The position numbers and the translations under genes were made by a program. Shown here one piece after another: positions 7,000 to 13,189 of a stretch of 14,187 bases of DNA. How positions within the stretch are numbered: the stretch's first letter is position 1; every line of letters starts with the position of its first letter. Source of the DNA: Nitrospirota bacterium (lineage in GTDB: Bacteria; Nitrospirota; Nitrospiria; JACQBZ01); the NCBI GenBank assembly GCA_016198945.1, contig JACQHO010000236.1:1-14187 (forward strand), in the 5' to 3' direction. The notes below the pieces were generated by a model. The model saw nothing but the letters and a program-made list of their open reading frames with translations, made no database searches and had not been told where the DNA came from.

Positions 7000-7959
7000 T
7001 TGAGAGACTTCCTGGATTTTGAAAAACCTTTGATCGAATTTGAAGAGAGAATCGAGAAATTAAAACCCTTCTCCAAGACCGACCCGTTGATTCAACGTGA
7101 AATCGAGACGATCGAAAAGAAGGCCCGGGAGGTTCAGACCGAAATTTATGCCCGACTCACCCCCTGGCAGCGGACCCAGCTGGCCCGGCACCAAAACCGG
7201 CCGAACACCCTGGACTATATCGCGTTCATGATCCATGACTTCGTCGAGCTCCACGGCGACCGCCTCTACGGCGACGACCGCGCCGTTCTCGGCGGGGTCG
7301 GAATTTTCCGCAACCGTCCGGTCGTGATCGTCGGTCATCAAAAAGGCAAAAGCGTGAAGGAGCGGGTCGAGCGCAATTTCGGGATGCCCCATCCCGAAGG
7401 ATACCGCAAGGCCCTCCGCCTGATGAAACTGGCCGAGAAATTCATGCGGCCGGTGATCACCTTCATCGACACGCCGGGGGCCTACCCCGGCATCGGGGCC
7501 GAAGAGCGCGGACAATCCGAGGCGATCGCGCGGAACCTGCTTGAGATGTCGCGGCTGACGGTGCCGGTGGTCGTGGTCGTGATCGGGGAGGGTGGAAGCG
7601 GCGGCGCGCTGGCGCTGGGCGTGGGGGACCGCATCCTGATGCTGGAGCATACGATCTATTCCGTCATCTCCCCGGAAGGCTGCGCCGCGATCCTCTGGAA
7701 CAACAGCGCCAAGGCCCCCGAAGCGGCCGAGGCGATGAAGATGACGGCCAAGGATCTTCTGGCGCTGGGCGTGATCGACGAGATCGTTCCGGAACCGGTC
7801 GGGGGCGCGCATAAGGACCCCCCGCAGGCGGCCGAGATCCTCGAAAAGGCGATCGAGAATCAGATGGTCGAACTGGAGGGGATGAAAACGGACGATCTGC
7901 TCGAACAACGGTACCAGAAATTCCGGAAGATGGGCGTCTTCGGTGAAGAGATGGTATAG
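7000..7959 (+). CDS. accA: Acetyl-CoA carboxylase carboxyltransferase subunit alpha (TTG start)
   Basis: 319 residues, the same length as the E. coli protein. With AccD it transfers the carboxyl group from biotin to acetyl-CoA to give malonyl-CoA, the first committed step of fatty acid synthesis. Seen: FLDFEKPLIEFEERIEKL at the N-terminus, LHGDRLYGDDRAVLGG, FGMPHPEGYRKALRLMKLAE, FIDTPGAYPGIGAEERGQSE, and the oxyanion/CoA region GEGGSGGALALGVGDRILML with ISPEGCAAILW. The start must be TTG: AAAAGGAG lies 6 nt upstream, and the next in-frame ATG falls well inside the conserved domain. A six-codon ORF beginning at ATG 6983 ends in a TGA overlapping this TTG. The gene ends exactly next to the stop codon of the convergent glutamate dehydrogenase gene. 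Confidence 0.96.
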   Translation: MRDFLDFEKPLIEFEERIEKLKPFSKTDPLIQREIETIEKKAREVQTEIYARLTPWQRTQLARHQNRPNTLDYIAFMIHDFVELHGDRLYGDDRAVLGGVGIFRNRPVVIVGHQKGKSVKERVERNFGMPHPEGYRKALRLMKLAEKFMRPVITFIDTPGAYPGIGAEERGQSEAIARNLLEMSRLTVPVVVVVIGEGGSGGALALGVGDRILMLEHTIYSVISPEGCAAILWNNSAKAPEAAEAMKMTAKDLLALGVIDEIVPEPVGGAHKDPPQAAEILEKAIENQMVELEGMKTDDLLEQRYQKFRKMGVFGEEMV

Positions 7960-9207
7960 TCAAATCCCGCGAAGTCGGGTGGCGCGGGCGACCTTGTCGA
8001 TCGCCGTCATATACGCGGCCACACGAAGCGTCACCTTTTTTTCACGGGCGATGGAAGCGACCTGCTGATAGCTCCGGGTCATGATCTTTTTCAACTCGCG
8101 ATTCACCTGTTCTTCCTCCCAGTAAAGCTGCTGCAGGTTTTGCGTCCATTCAAAATAAGAAACCGTCACGCCGCCGGCGTTGGCCAGAATGTCCGGGATC
8201 ACCGTAATCCCCTTTTTCTCCAGGATCTCGTCCGCCGTCGTCGTGGTCGGACTGTTGGCCGCCTCGGCGACCAGTTTCGCCCTGATCCGGTCGGCATTGA
8301 ATCTATGAATGACTCCGCCGAGGGCGGAGGGAATAAGAATGTCGCAGTCGAGCTCGAGCAACGCCTCGTTCGTGATCGGCCGCGATCCGGGAAATCCGGC
8401 CAGGCTCCGCTTTTCGGCCTTGTAGGCCAGCACCCGATCCACCGGCAACCCCTCGGGATGGTGGATCCCTCCCCGGCTGTCGCTGATCGCGACGACCCGG
8501 CCTCCCAGCTCGCTGATGAACCGTGCCGCGTGGCTTCCCACATTGCCGATCCCCTGGATCACGACGCGGGCCTTTCCGAGATCCAGGGGATAATCCCGGG
8601 CAGCCTCCTGAAGAACAAAGACGCATCCGCGGCCGGTCGCCTCTTCACGGCCCTTCGACCCGCCCACCTCGATCGGTTTCCCCGTGACGACGCCGGGCGT
8701 GTAGCCGTGCCGCCGGCTGTACTCGTCCATGATCCAGGCCATCACCTGGGGATTGGTATTGACGTCCGGCGCCGGGATATCCTGATACGGCCCGATGACG
8801 GTGTCCAGCATCGAGACGAAGGTCCGGGTGACGCGCTCCAGTTCGGCGGGCGAGAGGCGCTTCGGATCGCAGGCCACGCCTCCCTTGGCGCCCCCGAACG
8901 GAATATTGACGACGGCCGTCTTCCAAGTCATCAGCGCGGCCAGCGACCGCACTTCGTGGAGATCGATCTCCGGATGGTAACGGATTCCGCCCTTCATCGG
9001 TCCCCGTGCGTTGTTGTGCTGGACCCGATAGCCGACAAAGACCTTGAGCCCTCCGTCGTCCATCTTGACCGCAATCTTGACCTGGATCTCGCGAAACGGG
9101 GTTTTGAGCAATTCCCGCGTCTCGCCGTCGAGACCCATCGCGTCCGCGGCCCGATCAAACTGGTAATGGGTGATCTTCTCGCTGTCGATCCGTTCCGTTT
9201 CGGACAT
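7960..9207 (-). CDS. gdhA: Glutamate dehydrogenase (Glu/Leu/Phe/Val dehydrogenase family)
   Basis: 415 residues, normal for hexameric bacterial/archaeal glutamate dehydrogenases; catalyses reversible oxidative deamination of glutamate to 2-oxoglutarate. Substrate-domain residues are K72 in ARGPMKGGIRYHP, K96 in TWKTAV, catalytic K108 in IPFGGAKGGV and D148 in PAPDVNTN. The dinucleotide fold has VVIQGIGNVGSHAARF (GxGNVG, 219-224), with an acidic D243 at the end of the second strand. That residue favours NAD+ but does not exclude dual use. The start has AGAGG upstream. A perfect REP palindrome lies 15 bp upstream of the start, so transcription from the MtnB-like gene must cross a hairpin. It converges with accA with no intergenic base. 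A leucine or valine dehydrogenase is less likely given the length and motifs. Confidence 0.92.
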   Translation of the reverse strand: MSETERIDSEKITHYQFDRAADAMGLDGETRELLKTPFREIQVKIAVKMDDGGLKVFVGYRVQHNNARGPMKGGIRYHPEIDLHEVRSLAALMTWKTAVVNIPFGGAKGGVACDPKRLSPAELERVTRTFVSMLDTVIGPYQDIPAPDVNTNPQVMAWIMDEYSRRHGYTPGVVTGKPIEVGGSKGREEATGRGCVFVLQEAARDYPLDLGKARVVIQGIGNVGSHAARFISELGGRVVAISDSRGGIHHPEGLPVDRVLAYKAEKRSLAGFPGSRPITNEALLELDCDILIPSALGGVIHRFNADRIRAKLVAEAANSPTTTTADEILEKKGITVIPDILANAGGVTVSYFEWTQNLQQLYWEEEQVNRELKKIMTRSYQQVASIAREKKVTLRVAAYMTAIDKVARATRLRGI

Positions 9208-9221
9208 AACGCCTCTCAGAG

Positions 9222-9246
9222 GGGGACAGATTTGAAATCTGTCCCC
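9222..9246. repeat. Perfect REP palindrome, GGGGACAGATTT family
   Basis: GGGGACAGATTT, one G, then AAATCTGTCCCC: 12-bp arms with a single central base, no mismatch. It sits in the 51-bp gap between the MtnB-like gene and glutamate dehydrogenase. The arm is identical to the inner part of the RAYT element ends at 13169 and 13945. Confidence 0.85.
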
Positions 9247-9258
9247 TCCCCTTGGACT

Positions 9259-9921
9259 TCATATCTGTCCCCAGCCATTGCGTCCGCGTCGCGACCGCGC
9301 GACGACGGCCTCAAACAGGAAATGATAGATTTCGGCATGACGCTTCGCCTCCCAGAGATCCTCTCCCCAGATATACGCCCCGTGATTCCGTACGAGGATG
9401 CAGAACGATTCCGAAAAGACCGGGGCCTCCAGCGCCCGACGGATCTGATCCACCAACTCCCGTTCCCGGGGGGTGTTCCGGATCACCGGCACGGCATGCT
9501 TCGCCTGATTTGAGACCCCGCGGACCCCTTTTAACATCTCCAGGCCTTCGATGATGAAATGATCCCGGTCCTCGGACAGATCGGCGGCCAGAACGGCGGA
9601 GAGCGCATGGCTGTGCATCACCGATCCGACCTTCCTTTGAGTCATAATCAGACAGAAAATGGGGTTGCATTCCGAGACGGCCAGCGAACGATTCCGGGGC
9701 GGCCGGATCACCCCTCCGGTCATCCGGTCAACCACGAACAGATCGGACGGTCGGACCTCTTCCTTGTGGACGCCGGTCGGCGCCATCAGAACCGTTTTGG
9801 GACCGGTCGCGGCGCAGATGCCGCCGCCGGTTCCTGAGACCCAGTCCTTGTCGTAGAACCGTCGGAGCAGCCGGCAGAGCAATGCGGCCCGGTTTTTCTG
9901 AGTTGCGGAATTTTTCGTCAT
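9259..9921 (-). CDS. mtnB: MtnB-like methylthioribulose-1-phosphate dehydratase (class II aldolase/adducin family)
   Basis: 220 residues. MtnB dehydrates 5-methylthioribulose-1-phosphate in methionine salvage, using zinc, in the cytoplasm. Seen: WVSGTGGGIC (27-36), APTGVHKEEV, ECNPIF with C85, zinc ligands H103 and H105 in MHSHALSAV, E128 in EMLKG as the likely catalytic acid, VPVIRNTPRE, and the third zinc ligand H180 in LVRNHGAYIWGE. The C85-to-H103 spacing equals that of Cys97 and His115 in the human APIP enzyme. It is a lone salvage gene here; no mtnA or mtnC is nearby, so another sugar-phosphate aldolase role remains possible. The ribosome site is poor, and a REP palindrome starts only 10 bp upstream of ATG. 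The last five codons and stop (GWGQI, TGA) come from a REP-like half-site. Confidence 0.78.
   Translation of the reverse strand: MTKNSATQKNRAALLCRLLRRFYDKDWVSGTGGGICAATGPKTVLMAPTGVHKEEVRPSDLFVVDRMTGGVIRPPRNRSLAVSECNPIFCLIMTQRKVGSVMHSHALSAVLAADLSEDRDHFIIEGLEMLKGVRGVSNQAKHAVPVIRNTPRERELVDQIRRALEAPVFSESFCILVRNHGAYIWGEDLWEAKRHAEIYHFLFEAVVARSRRGRNGWGQI
9261..9272 (-). repeat. REP half-site overlapping the mtnB-like stop codon
   Basis: On the minus strand this reads GGGGACAGATAT, one base different from the REP arm GGGGACAGATTT. It encodes the last residues of the MtnB-like protein, and its final AT begins the sequence that, with the next bases, gives the TGA stop (9259-9261). It lies 14 bp from the perfect palindrome at 9222-9246. 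Confidence 0.6.
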
Positions 9922-9930
9922 GAACTTGCA

Positions 9931-9955
9931 GGGGACAGATTTGAAATCCGTCCCC
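9931..9955. repeat. REP palindrome, GGGGACAGATTT family, one mismatch
   Basis: GGGGACAGATTT, G, AAATCCGTCCCC: same layout as 9222-9246 with one T-to-C change in the right arm. It fills the 50-bp gap between scpB and the MtnB-like gene and lies 10 bp upstream of the latter's start, where a ribosome site would be expected. Confidence 0.82.
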
Positions 9956-9971
9956 TCGTGGTTGGGACGGG

Positions 9972-10553
9972 CTAATTGGTCAGGTCGCCCGCCGGTTCAT
10001 GAATCACCTCATGCACCGGCAGTGTTTCGGCCACCTCTTTGAATTCCTTTAATGCCGGAAGCTCCGAAAGGTCTTTTAATCCGAAATACTGGAGGAATTC
10101 AGTCGTGGTGCCGTAGAGCATCGGACGGCCGAGCCCCTCCCGCCGTCCCACAATCTTCACAATGCGGCGTTCCAGCAATGTTTTGAGCACGCCGGCCGAG
10201 TCCACCCCCCGAATCGCCTCGACCTCCCCGCGCGTCACGGGCTGCTTGTAGGCCACGATCGCCAGGGTTTCCAGACCCGAACGCGATAGTCGGGTTGCGG
10301 TCTTGATCTTTTCCAGAGCCCGGATCCAGGGGGCGCATTCGGATCGGGTCGCGATCTGGTAACCGCCGGCCACCTCCACGATCTGAAGTCCCCGCCCGGC
10401 GGAATCATAGTTTTGCCGCAGCCGGTCCAGAGCCTCGCGAATCCGGTCCGGATCGGCCCCTTCTATCACTTCGGCCAGCCGGTTCAGGGAAATCGGCTCG
10501 CCCGAGACGAATAGAAGGGCTTCTACGACGGCTGTGAGTTCGTGTTCTTCCAT
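9972..10553 (-). CDS. scpB: Segregation and condensation protein B
   Basis: 193 residues. ScpB is the winged-helix partner of the kleisin ScpA in the SMC-ScpAB complex that organises and segregates the chromosome. Seen: EHELTAVVEALLFVSGEPIS at the N-terminus, GYQIATRSECAPWIRALEK, LSRSGLETLAIVAYKQPVTR and GEVEAIRGVDSAGVLKTLLE, the typical ScpB core, then YGTTTEFLQYFGLKDLSELP. The ATG at 10553 is inside scpA and the genes overlap by 31 bp, so translational coupling is likely; no strong Shine-Dalgarno is present. It is followed by a REP palindrome after 16 bp. Confidence 0.95.
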   Translation of the reverse strand: MEEHELTAVVEALLFVSGEPISLNRLAEVIEGADPDRIREALDRLRQNYDSAGRGLQIVEVAGGYQIATRSECAPWIRALEKIKTATRLSRSGLETLAIVAYKQPVTRGEVEAIRGVDSAGVLKTLLERRIVKIVGRREGLGRPMLYGTTTEFLQYFGLKDLSELPALKEFKEVAETLPVHEVIHEPAGDLTN

Positions 10554-11269
10554 ACGCGGATCGTCCCAAAAAGTTCGGCCTGTACGATATGCACCCGTTT
10601 CAGCCGGATCAGCTCCAGCAATGCCAGAAAGGTCACGATCATGGCGAGGCGCGTGGTATCGCCGTCAAACAACGCGGCAAAGGTGACGCTTTCGACGCCG
10701 TCCAGTCGATCCAGAATCAGGCCCATCCGGTCCTGAACCGAAAGCTCATCCACCACGATCTCAAGGCTCTGAATCGTAGGCGCGCGCTCCATCACGCCGC
10801 GGAGGGCCGAAAGGAGATCAAACAACCCCAGATCCACCAGGTTGATCTCGTCCGTCGGGCCGTCGCTTCCGATCACGGCTGGACGATGGAATACTTCGCG
10901 CCATTCCAGTTCCCGCGATTCCAGTCCCTGAGCCGCGTCTTTAAATCGCTGGTACTCCAGCAGCCGCATCACCAGATCGGCGCGCGGGTCCTCGTCCTCT
11001 TCTTCCTCGTCCGTTTCGGAGGGCGGAAGAAGGGTCCTGGACTTGATATGGATCAAGGTCGCGGCCATCACCAAAAATTCACCGGCCACGCTTAGGTTCA
11101 ACGACTTCATGATGTTCAAATATTCGAGATACTGGCGGGTGATCAGCGAGATCGGAATATCATAGATATTGATCTCGCTCTTTTTAATGAGGTGAAGCAG
11201 AAGGTCGAGCGGGCCTTCGAAGGCCGGAATTTTGACGGCGTAACCGGTTTGAAGATCGTCCATGCTCAC
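10523..11269 (-). CDS. scpA: Segregation and condensation protein A (kleisin), GTG start
   Basis: 248 residues from GTG at 11269; an ATG two codons later (11263) is the alternative. ScpA is the kleisin that bridges the SMC dimer and binds ScpB. Seen: IPAFEGPLDLLLHLIKKSEI (14-33) and NIYDIPISLITRQYLEYL, the conserved SMC-head-binding N-terminus; an acidic linker (ETDEEEEDEDPRADL); and the C-terminal winged helix with VTFLALLELIRLKRVHIVQA. Neither candidate start has a Shine-Dalgarno. A sigma-70-type promoter ends just 7 bp before the GTG, which points to a leaderless transcript. It overlaps scpB by 31 bp. Confidence 0.94.
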   Translation of the reverse strand: MSMDDLQTGYAVKIPAFEGPLDLLLHLIKKSEINIYDIPISLITRQYLEYLNIMKSLNLSVAGEFLVMAATLIHIKSRTLLPPSETDEEEEDEDPRADLVMRLLEYQRFKDAAQGLESRELEWREVFHRPAVIGSDGPTDEINLVDLGLFDLLSALRGVMERAPTIQSLEIVVDELSVQDRMGLILDRLDGVESVTFAALFDGDTTRLAMIVTFLALLELIRLKRVHIVQAELFGTIRVWKNTNSQPS

Positions 11270-11276
11270 AGGGTCA

Positions 11277-11306
11277 ATCTTAGTCCCACCGTAAAATTAA
11301 TGTCAA
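11277..11306 (-). promoter_or_regulatory. Strong sigma-70-type promoter of scpA
   Basis: On the minus strand TTGACA (11306-11301) and TAAGAT (11282-11277) are 18 bp apart. The expected transcription start is about 11271-11269, at the scpA GTG. The -35 element overlaps the stop codon of the upstream 91-residue gene. Confidence 0.7.
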
Positions 11307-11578
11307 GGGGCGATGTTCTTTAAGCCGCCGTGCGTCGGCCGCCGCCGCTCCTTCAAATCACGGCGGGGTTTCGTCCCAAGAAGCTCGTTCGCCTCCCGTT
11401 TCATTTTTTGGAGCTCGGCCATGAGTTCGAGAAGGGTTTTTTCGGCGGCGGGATCCTGGGGCCTTGCGTCGTAGGCCTTGTTCAACCAGAAGATGGTATT
11501 TTCCAGCTTCTGGTTGATCACGGCCTGAATCTGCTCCGTTGTCAAAACGGTCTCAGATTCGTGAATCTCCTGCGCCAT
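11303..11578 (-). CDS. Hypothetical 91-residue helical protein
   Basis: I do not recognise a family. The ATG at 11578 has GGAGAAGG 3 nt upstream and a promoter with an inverted repeat before it, so expression is likely. The protein is predicted to be soluble and mostly helical: LTTEQIQAVINQKLENTIFW, LNKAYDARPQDPA and a charged heptad-like LLELMAELQKMKREANELL, then a basic tail (RRDLKERRRP). There is no signal peptide, membrane segment or cysteine. It precedes scpA on the same strand, but scpA has its own promoter, so the two need not share a transcript. A small coiled-coil or regulatory protein is possible. Confidence 0.65.
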   Translation of the reverse strand: MAQEIHESETVLTTEQIQAVINQKLENTIFWLNKAYDARPQDPAAEKTLLELMAELQKMKREANELLGTKPRRDLKERRRPTHGGLKNIAP

Positions 11579-11596
11579 TCGACCTTCTCCACTATA

Positions 11597-11627
11597 TATA
11601 GTAGCCGTGCGGTTGGATGCTACTATA
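11597..11627. promoter_or_regulatory. Inverted repeat overlapping the -10 region, possible operator
   Basis: TATAGTAGC (11597-11605) and GCTACTATA (11619-11627) are perfect 9-bp inverted arms separated by 13 bp. The right arm contains the whole -10 element of the 91-residue gene's promoter, and the repeat spans the expected start of transcription. This is a geometry expected for a repressor site, or a hairpin at the 5' end of the mRNA. No regulator can be assigned. Confidence 0.5.
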
Positions 11628-11649
11628 GCAAAACCAATTTAGTTGTCAA
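11622..11649 (-). promoter_or_regulatory. Sigma-70-type promoter of the 91-residue gene
   Basis: Minus strand TTGACA (11649-11644), 16-bp spacer, TATAGT (11627-11622). Both hexamers are near consensus, and the spacer is one base shorter than optimal. The ATG is at 11578, giving a leader of roughly 35-40 nt that carries GGAGAAGG. Confidence 0.65.
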
Positions 11650-11685
11650 GGAGAAAGTCAAGATATGGTGGAAAAAATAAGGCAG

Positions 11686-11907
11686 CTAACGAGATATTGT
11701 GGTTTTATTCTCTTTTTTGGCCTCCCGGCTATAGGCGACCCGTGAATATAATGCGACAAGAAAGGGCACTAAGTAATTCATCGAAATACCGAACAGATTG
11801 CGTGTGACGAAACTCTGATTGATGAGACACAGAATCGTCCCGACCACGAGCGAGGTCTGGATCGGCTTCGCAAGGTGATGCAAATTCTCTCTGGCGCGGT
11901 TTATCAT
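11686..11907 (-). CDS. nrtS: NrtS-family two-helix membrane protein (putative nitrate/nitrite transport)
   Basis: 73 residues from ATG at 11907. The frame is open further upstream, but only this part has family character. Seen: RARENLHHLAKPIQTSLVVG, a first hydrophobic segment LVVGTILCLINQ, a loop SFVTRNLFGISM, and a second segment NYLVPFLVALYSRVA. The pattern of LINQ and YLVPF matches my memory of the small NrtS proteins reported as nitrate/nitrite transporters in cyanobacteria and some proteobacteria. The ribosome site (GAGG, 9 nt away) is moderate. It starts 11 bp after the PNPOx-like gene on the same strand, so the two are probably co-transcribed. The functional claim rests on family resemblance only. 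Confidence 0.65.
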   Translation of the reverse strand: MINRARENLHHLAKPIQTSLVVGTILCLINQSFVTRNLFGISMNYLVPFLVALYSRVAYSREAKKENKTTISR

Positions 11908-11918
11908 CGGCCGGGGCC

Positions 11919-12467
11919 TCAGTCCTGTCCGAGCGACGGAAGACCGTCGATACTTTTTGCATTCTTGGCCCGGCGATATTCTTCCAGCTTGGCAGTTCCT
12001 TTTTCCTGCGCCCACTTGTCGAGGGAGTCGCGCCGGCCGCGGTGGTCAAAAAACGGGACGGCATAACCGCACGAGTCCGAAACACGGGAGACCTTCACCC
12101 GGATAACGGCGCGGGTTCCGAAGTTTTTCGGAAATTGTGCGATCAGCGCCGCAAAGTCGGGGTGGCCGGGCGTTAAGACCTCTCCGCGGCCGTGCAGTCT
12201 GACAATCGCCGGCGGTCCTTCAAACGCGCAGAACATGATCACGATCCGGCCGTTCTCGCGCAGATGGGCGATCGTCTCGGCCCCGCTTCCGGTGAGATCC
12301 TGATAAGCCACGGTATGCGGATCAATCGCCCGGAACGAATCTCCGCCCTTCGGCGAGCAGTTGACATGCCCGTCGCCTCCCAACGGCGCCGTCGCGACAA
12401 AGAATATCCGTTGCTGCCCGATCCATTCGGCAAGCTTGTCGTCAATCTGTTCACGGGATTTACTCAT
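11919..12467 (-). CDS. Pyridoxamine 5'-phosphate oxidase-like FMN-binding protein
   Basis: 182 residues. Seen: KLAEWIGQQRIFFVATAPLG followed by GHVNCSPKGGDSFR, VAYQDLTGSGAETIAHLREN, GRIVIMFCAFEGPPAIVRLH and GRGEV. This is the split beta-barrel of PNPOx-like flavoproteins, with the usual S-P-K-G and N-G-R segments that contact FMN. The C-terminal half has a GYAVPFFDHRG motif seen in one subgroup of this superfamily. True PdxH substrate residues are not evident, so a generic FMN- or F420-dependent reductase role is as likely; function is unknown. The ribosome site is weak. It lies upstream of the NrtS-like gene by 11 bp, and a degenerate REP lies just upstream of its start. Confidence 0.82.
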   Translation of the reverse strand: MSKSREQIDDKLAEWIGQQRIFFVATAPLGGDGHVNCSPKGGDSFRAIDPHTVAYQDLTGSGAETIAHLRENGRIVIMFCAFEGPPAIVRLHGRGEVLTPGHPDFAALIAQFPKNFGTRAVIRVKVSRVSDSCGYAVPFFDHRGRRDSLDKWAQEKGTAKLEEYRRAKNAKSIDGLPSLGQD

Positions 12468-12484
12468 ACGGCATTATCTTCACG

Positions 12485-12505
12485 AAAATAAATCTATCAC
12501 CTTTT
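12485..12505 (+). repeat. Degenerate copy of the RAYT-element end
   Basis: Differs at two of 21 positions from the element end at 13925-13945 and lies in the same orientation (AAAATAAATCT, then ATCACC in place of GTCCCC, then TTTT). It contains the TGA stop of the Big_2-like gene. One of the two changed bases is the one that turns GGA into TGA on the minus strand. Confidence 0.7.
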
Positions 12506-13147
12506 CTTTCTGGGTTTAACAATGTCCTCCACCTCAACATCGATGACCAGCTTGTGCGGACCATTCGTAACCGTAATCTTGGCTGTGCCGACTGCTTTTG
12601 CTGTGGCCAGGCCTCTGGTATCGACGACCACGACCCGTTCATCACTGCTGACGTAGGTAGTTCCCTCGACATCACGATCGACACCATCGGAATATAGGCC
12701 GCTTATATAGAGCTGTCTGTTTTGGCCCAGCATGGAAAATGAATAGTAATTCCCCAACCCGGACTTTAAACCCTGAAGCGTGACGGTCGGCGGCAAACCG
12801 ACAAAAATCGTTACAGAAGGTGAGGAAACGGCACCCTCTACTGTTGCTCCCGTTGCTGAAATCTCGATACGGCTTGGGCTTCCAAGGGGAATGACGAACG
12901 TGCACTCCAAAGGTAGCGAAGAAATTTCGTCTGGACATTTATCGATACCACCGGTTGTCTCAAAGTTGACGTACAAAATATCATCCGGATCATCTGGCGA
13001 AAGCTCTGCCACAATTTTTACGGACTGCCCTTCTAAAAACACCTCCCCCGATTTGGACGAGACAATCTCAAGCGCGTTGGCCGCGTGTCCGCCCAATACA
13101 AACACAATGATAGTAGCTACCGTAATCGTTGCACGTCGCACCATCAT
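12497..13147 (-). CDS. Secreted protein with C-terminal Big_2-like (bacterial Ig-like) domain
   Basis: 216 residues. ATG at 13147 has AAGGAG 5 nt upstream. Residues 1-25 form a signal peptide (RR, a hydrophobic stretch TVATIIVFVLGG, then ANA before LEIVSS). Two beta-rich parts follow: about 26-117, with cysteines C71 and C82 that could form a disulfide, and about 118-207, where LYISGLYSDGVDRDVEGTTY, SSDERVVVVD, GLATAKAVGTAKITVT and a final beta strand follow the Big_2 pattern. It ends in a basic KPRKKR. It is probably exported to the periplasm or cell surface; the ligand is unknown. Base composition looks lower in GC than in dnaE or accA, and REP sequences lie at both ends, so recent acquisition or rearrangement is plausible. 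Its stop codon is inside a degenerate REP. Confidence 0.78.
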   Translation of the reverse strand: MMVRRATITVATIIVFVLGGHAANALEIVSSKSGEVFLEGQSVKIVAELSPDDPDDILYVNFETTGGIDKCPDEISSLPLECTFVIPLGSPSRIEISATGATVEGAVSSPSVTIFVGLPPTVTLQGLKSGLGNYYSFSMLGQNRQLYISGLYSDGVDRDVEGTTYVSSDERVVVVDTRGLATAKAVGTAKITVTNGPHKLVIDVEVEDIVKPRKKR

Positions 13148-13168
13148 TTTCGCTCCTTGTCAGAGCGG

Positions 13169-13189
13169 AAAAGGGGACAGATTTATTTT
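13169..13189 (+). repeat. Left inverted repeat of the RAYT element
   Basis: AAAAGGGGACAG followed by ATTTATTTT. It contains the TAA stop of the RAYT gene (13183-13185). The Big_2-like gene starts 22 bp to the left. Confidence 0.8.

Noticed and set aside
9222..9246. Intrinsic terminator after the MtnB-like gene
   Set aside because: Strong hairpin but no T-run on either side; repeat identity with other sites favours a REP element.
8140..9513. 457-codon plus-strand frame opposite gdhA and the MtnB-like gene
   Set aside because: Shadow of two well-supported minus-strand genes; no motif and no ribosome site.
12485..13189. A second complete composite element carrying the Big_2-like gene
   Set aside because: The end copies face the wrong way for a unit like the RAYT element, and one copy is degenerate.
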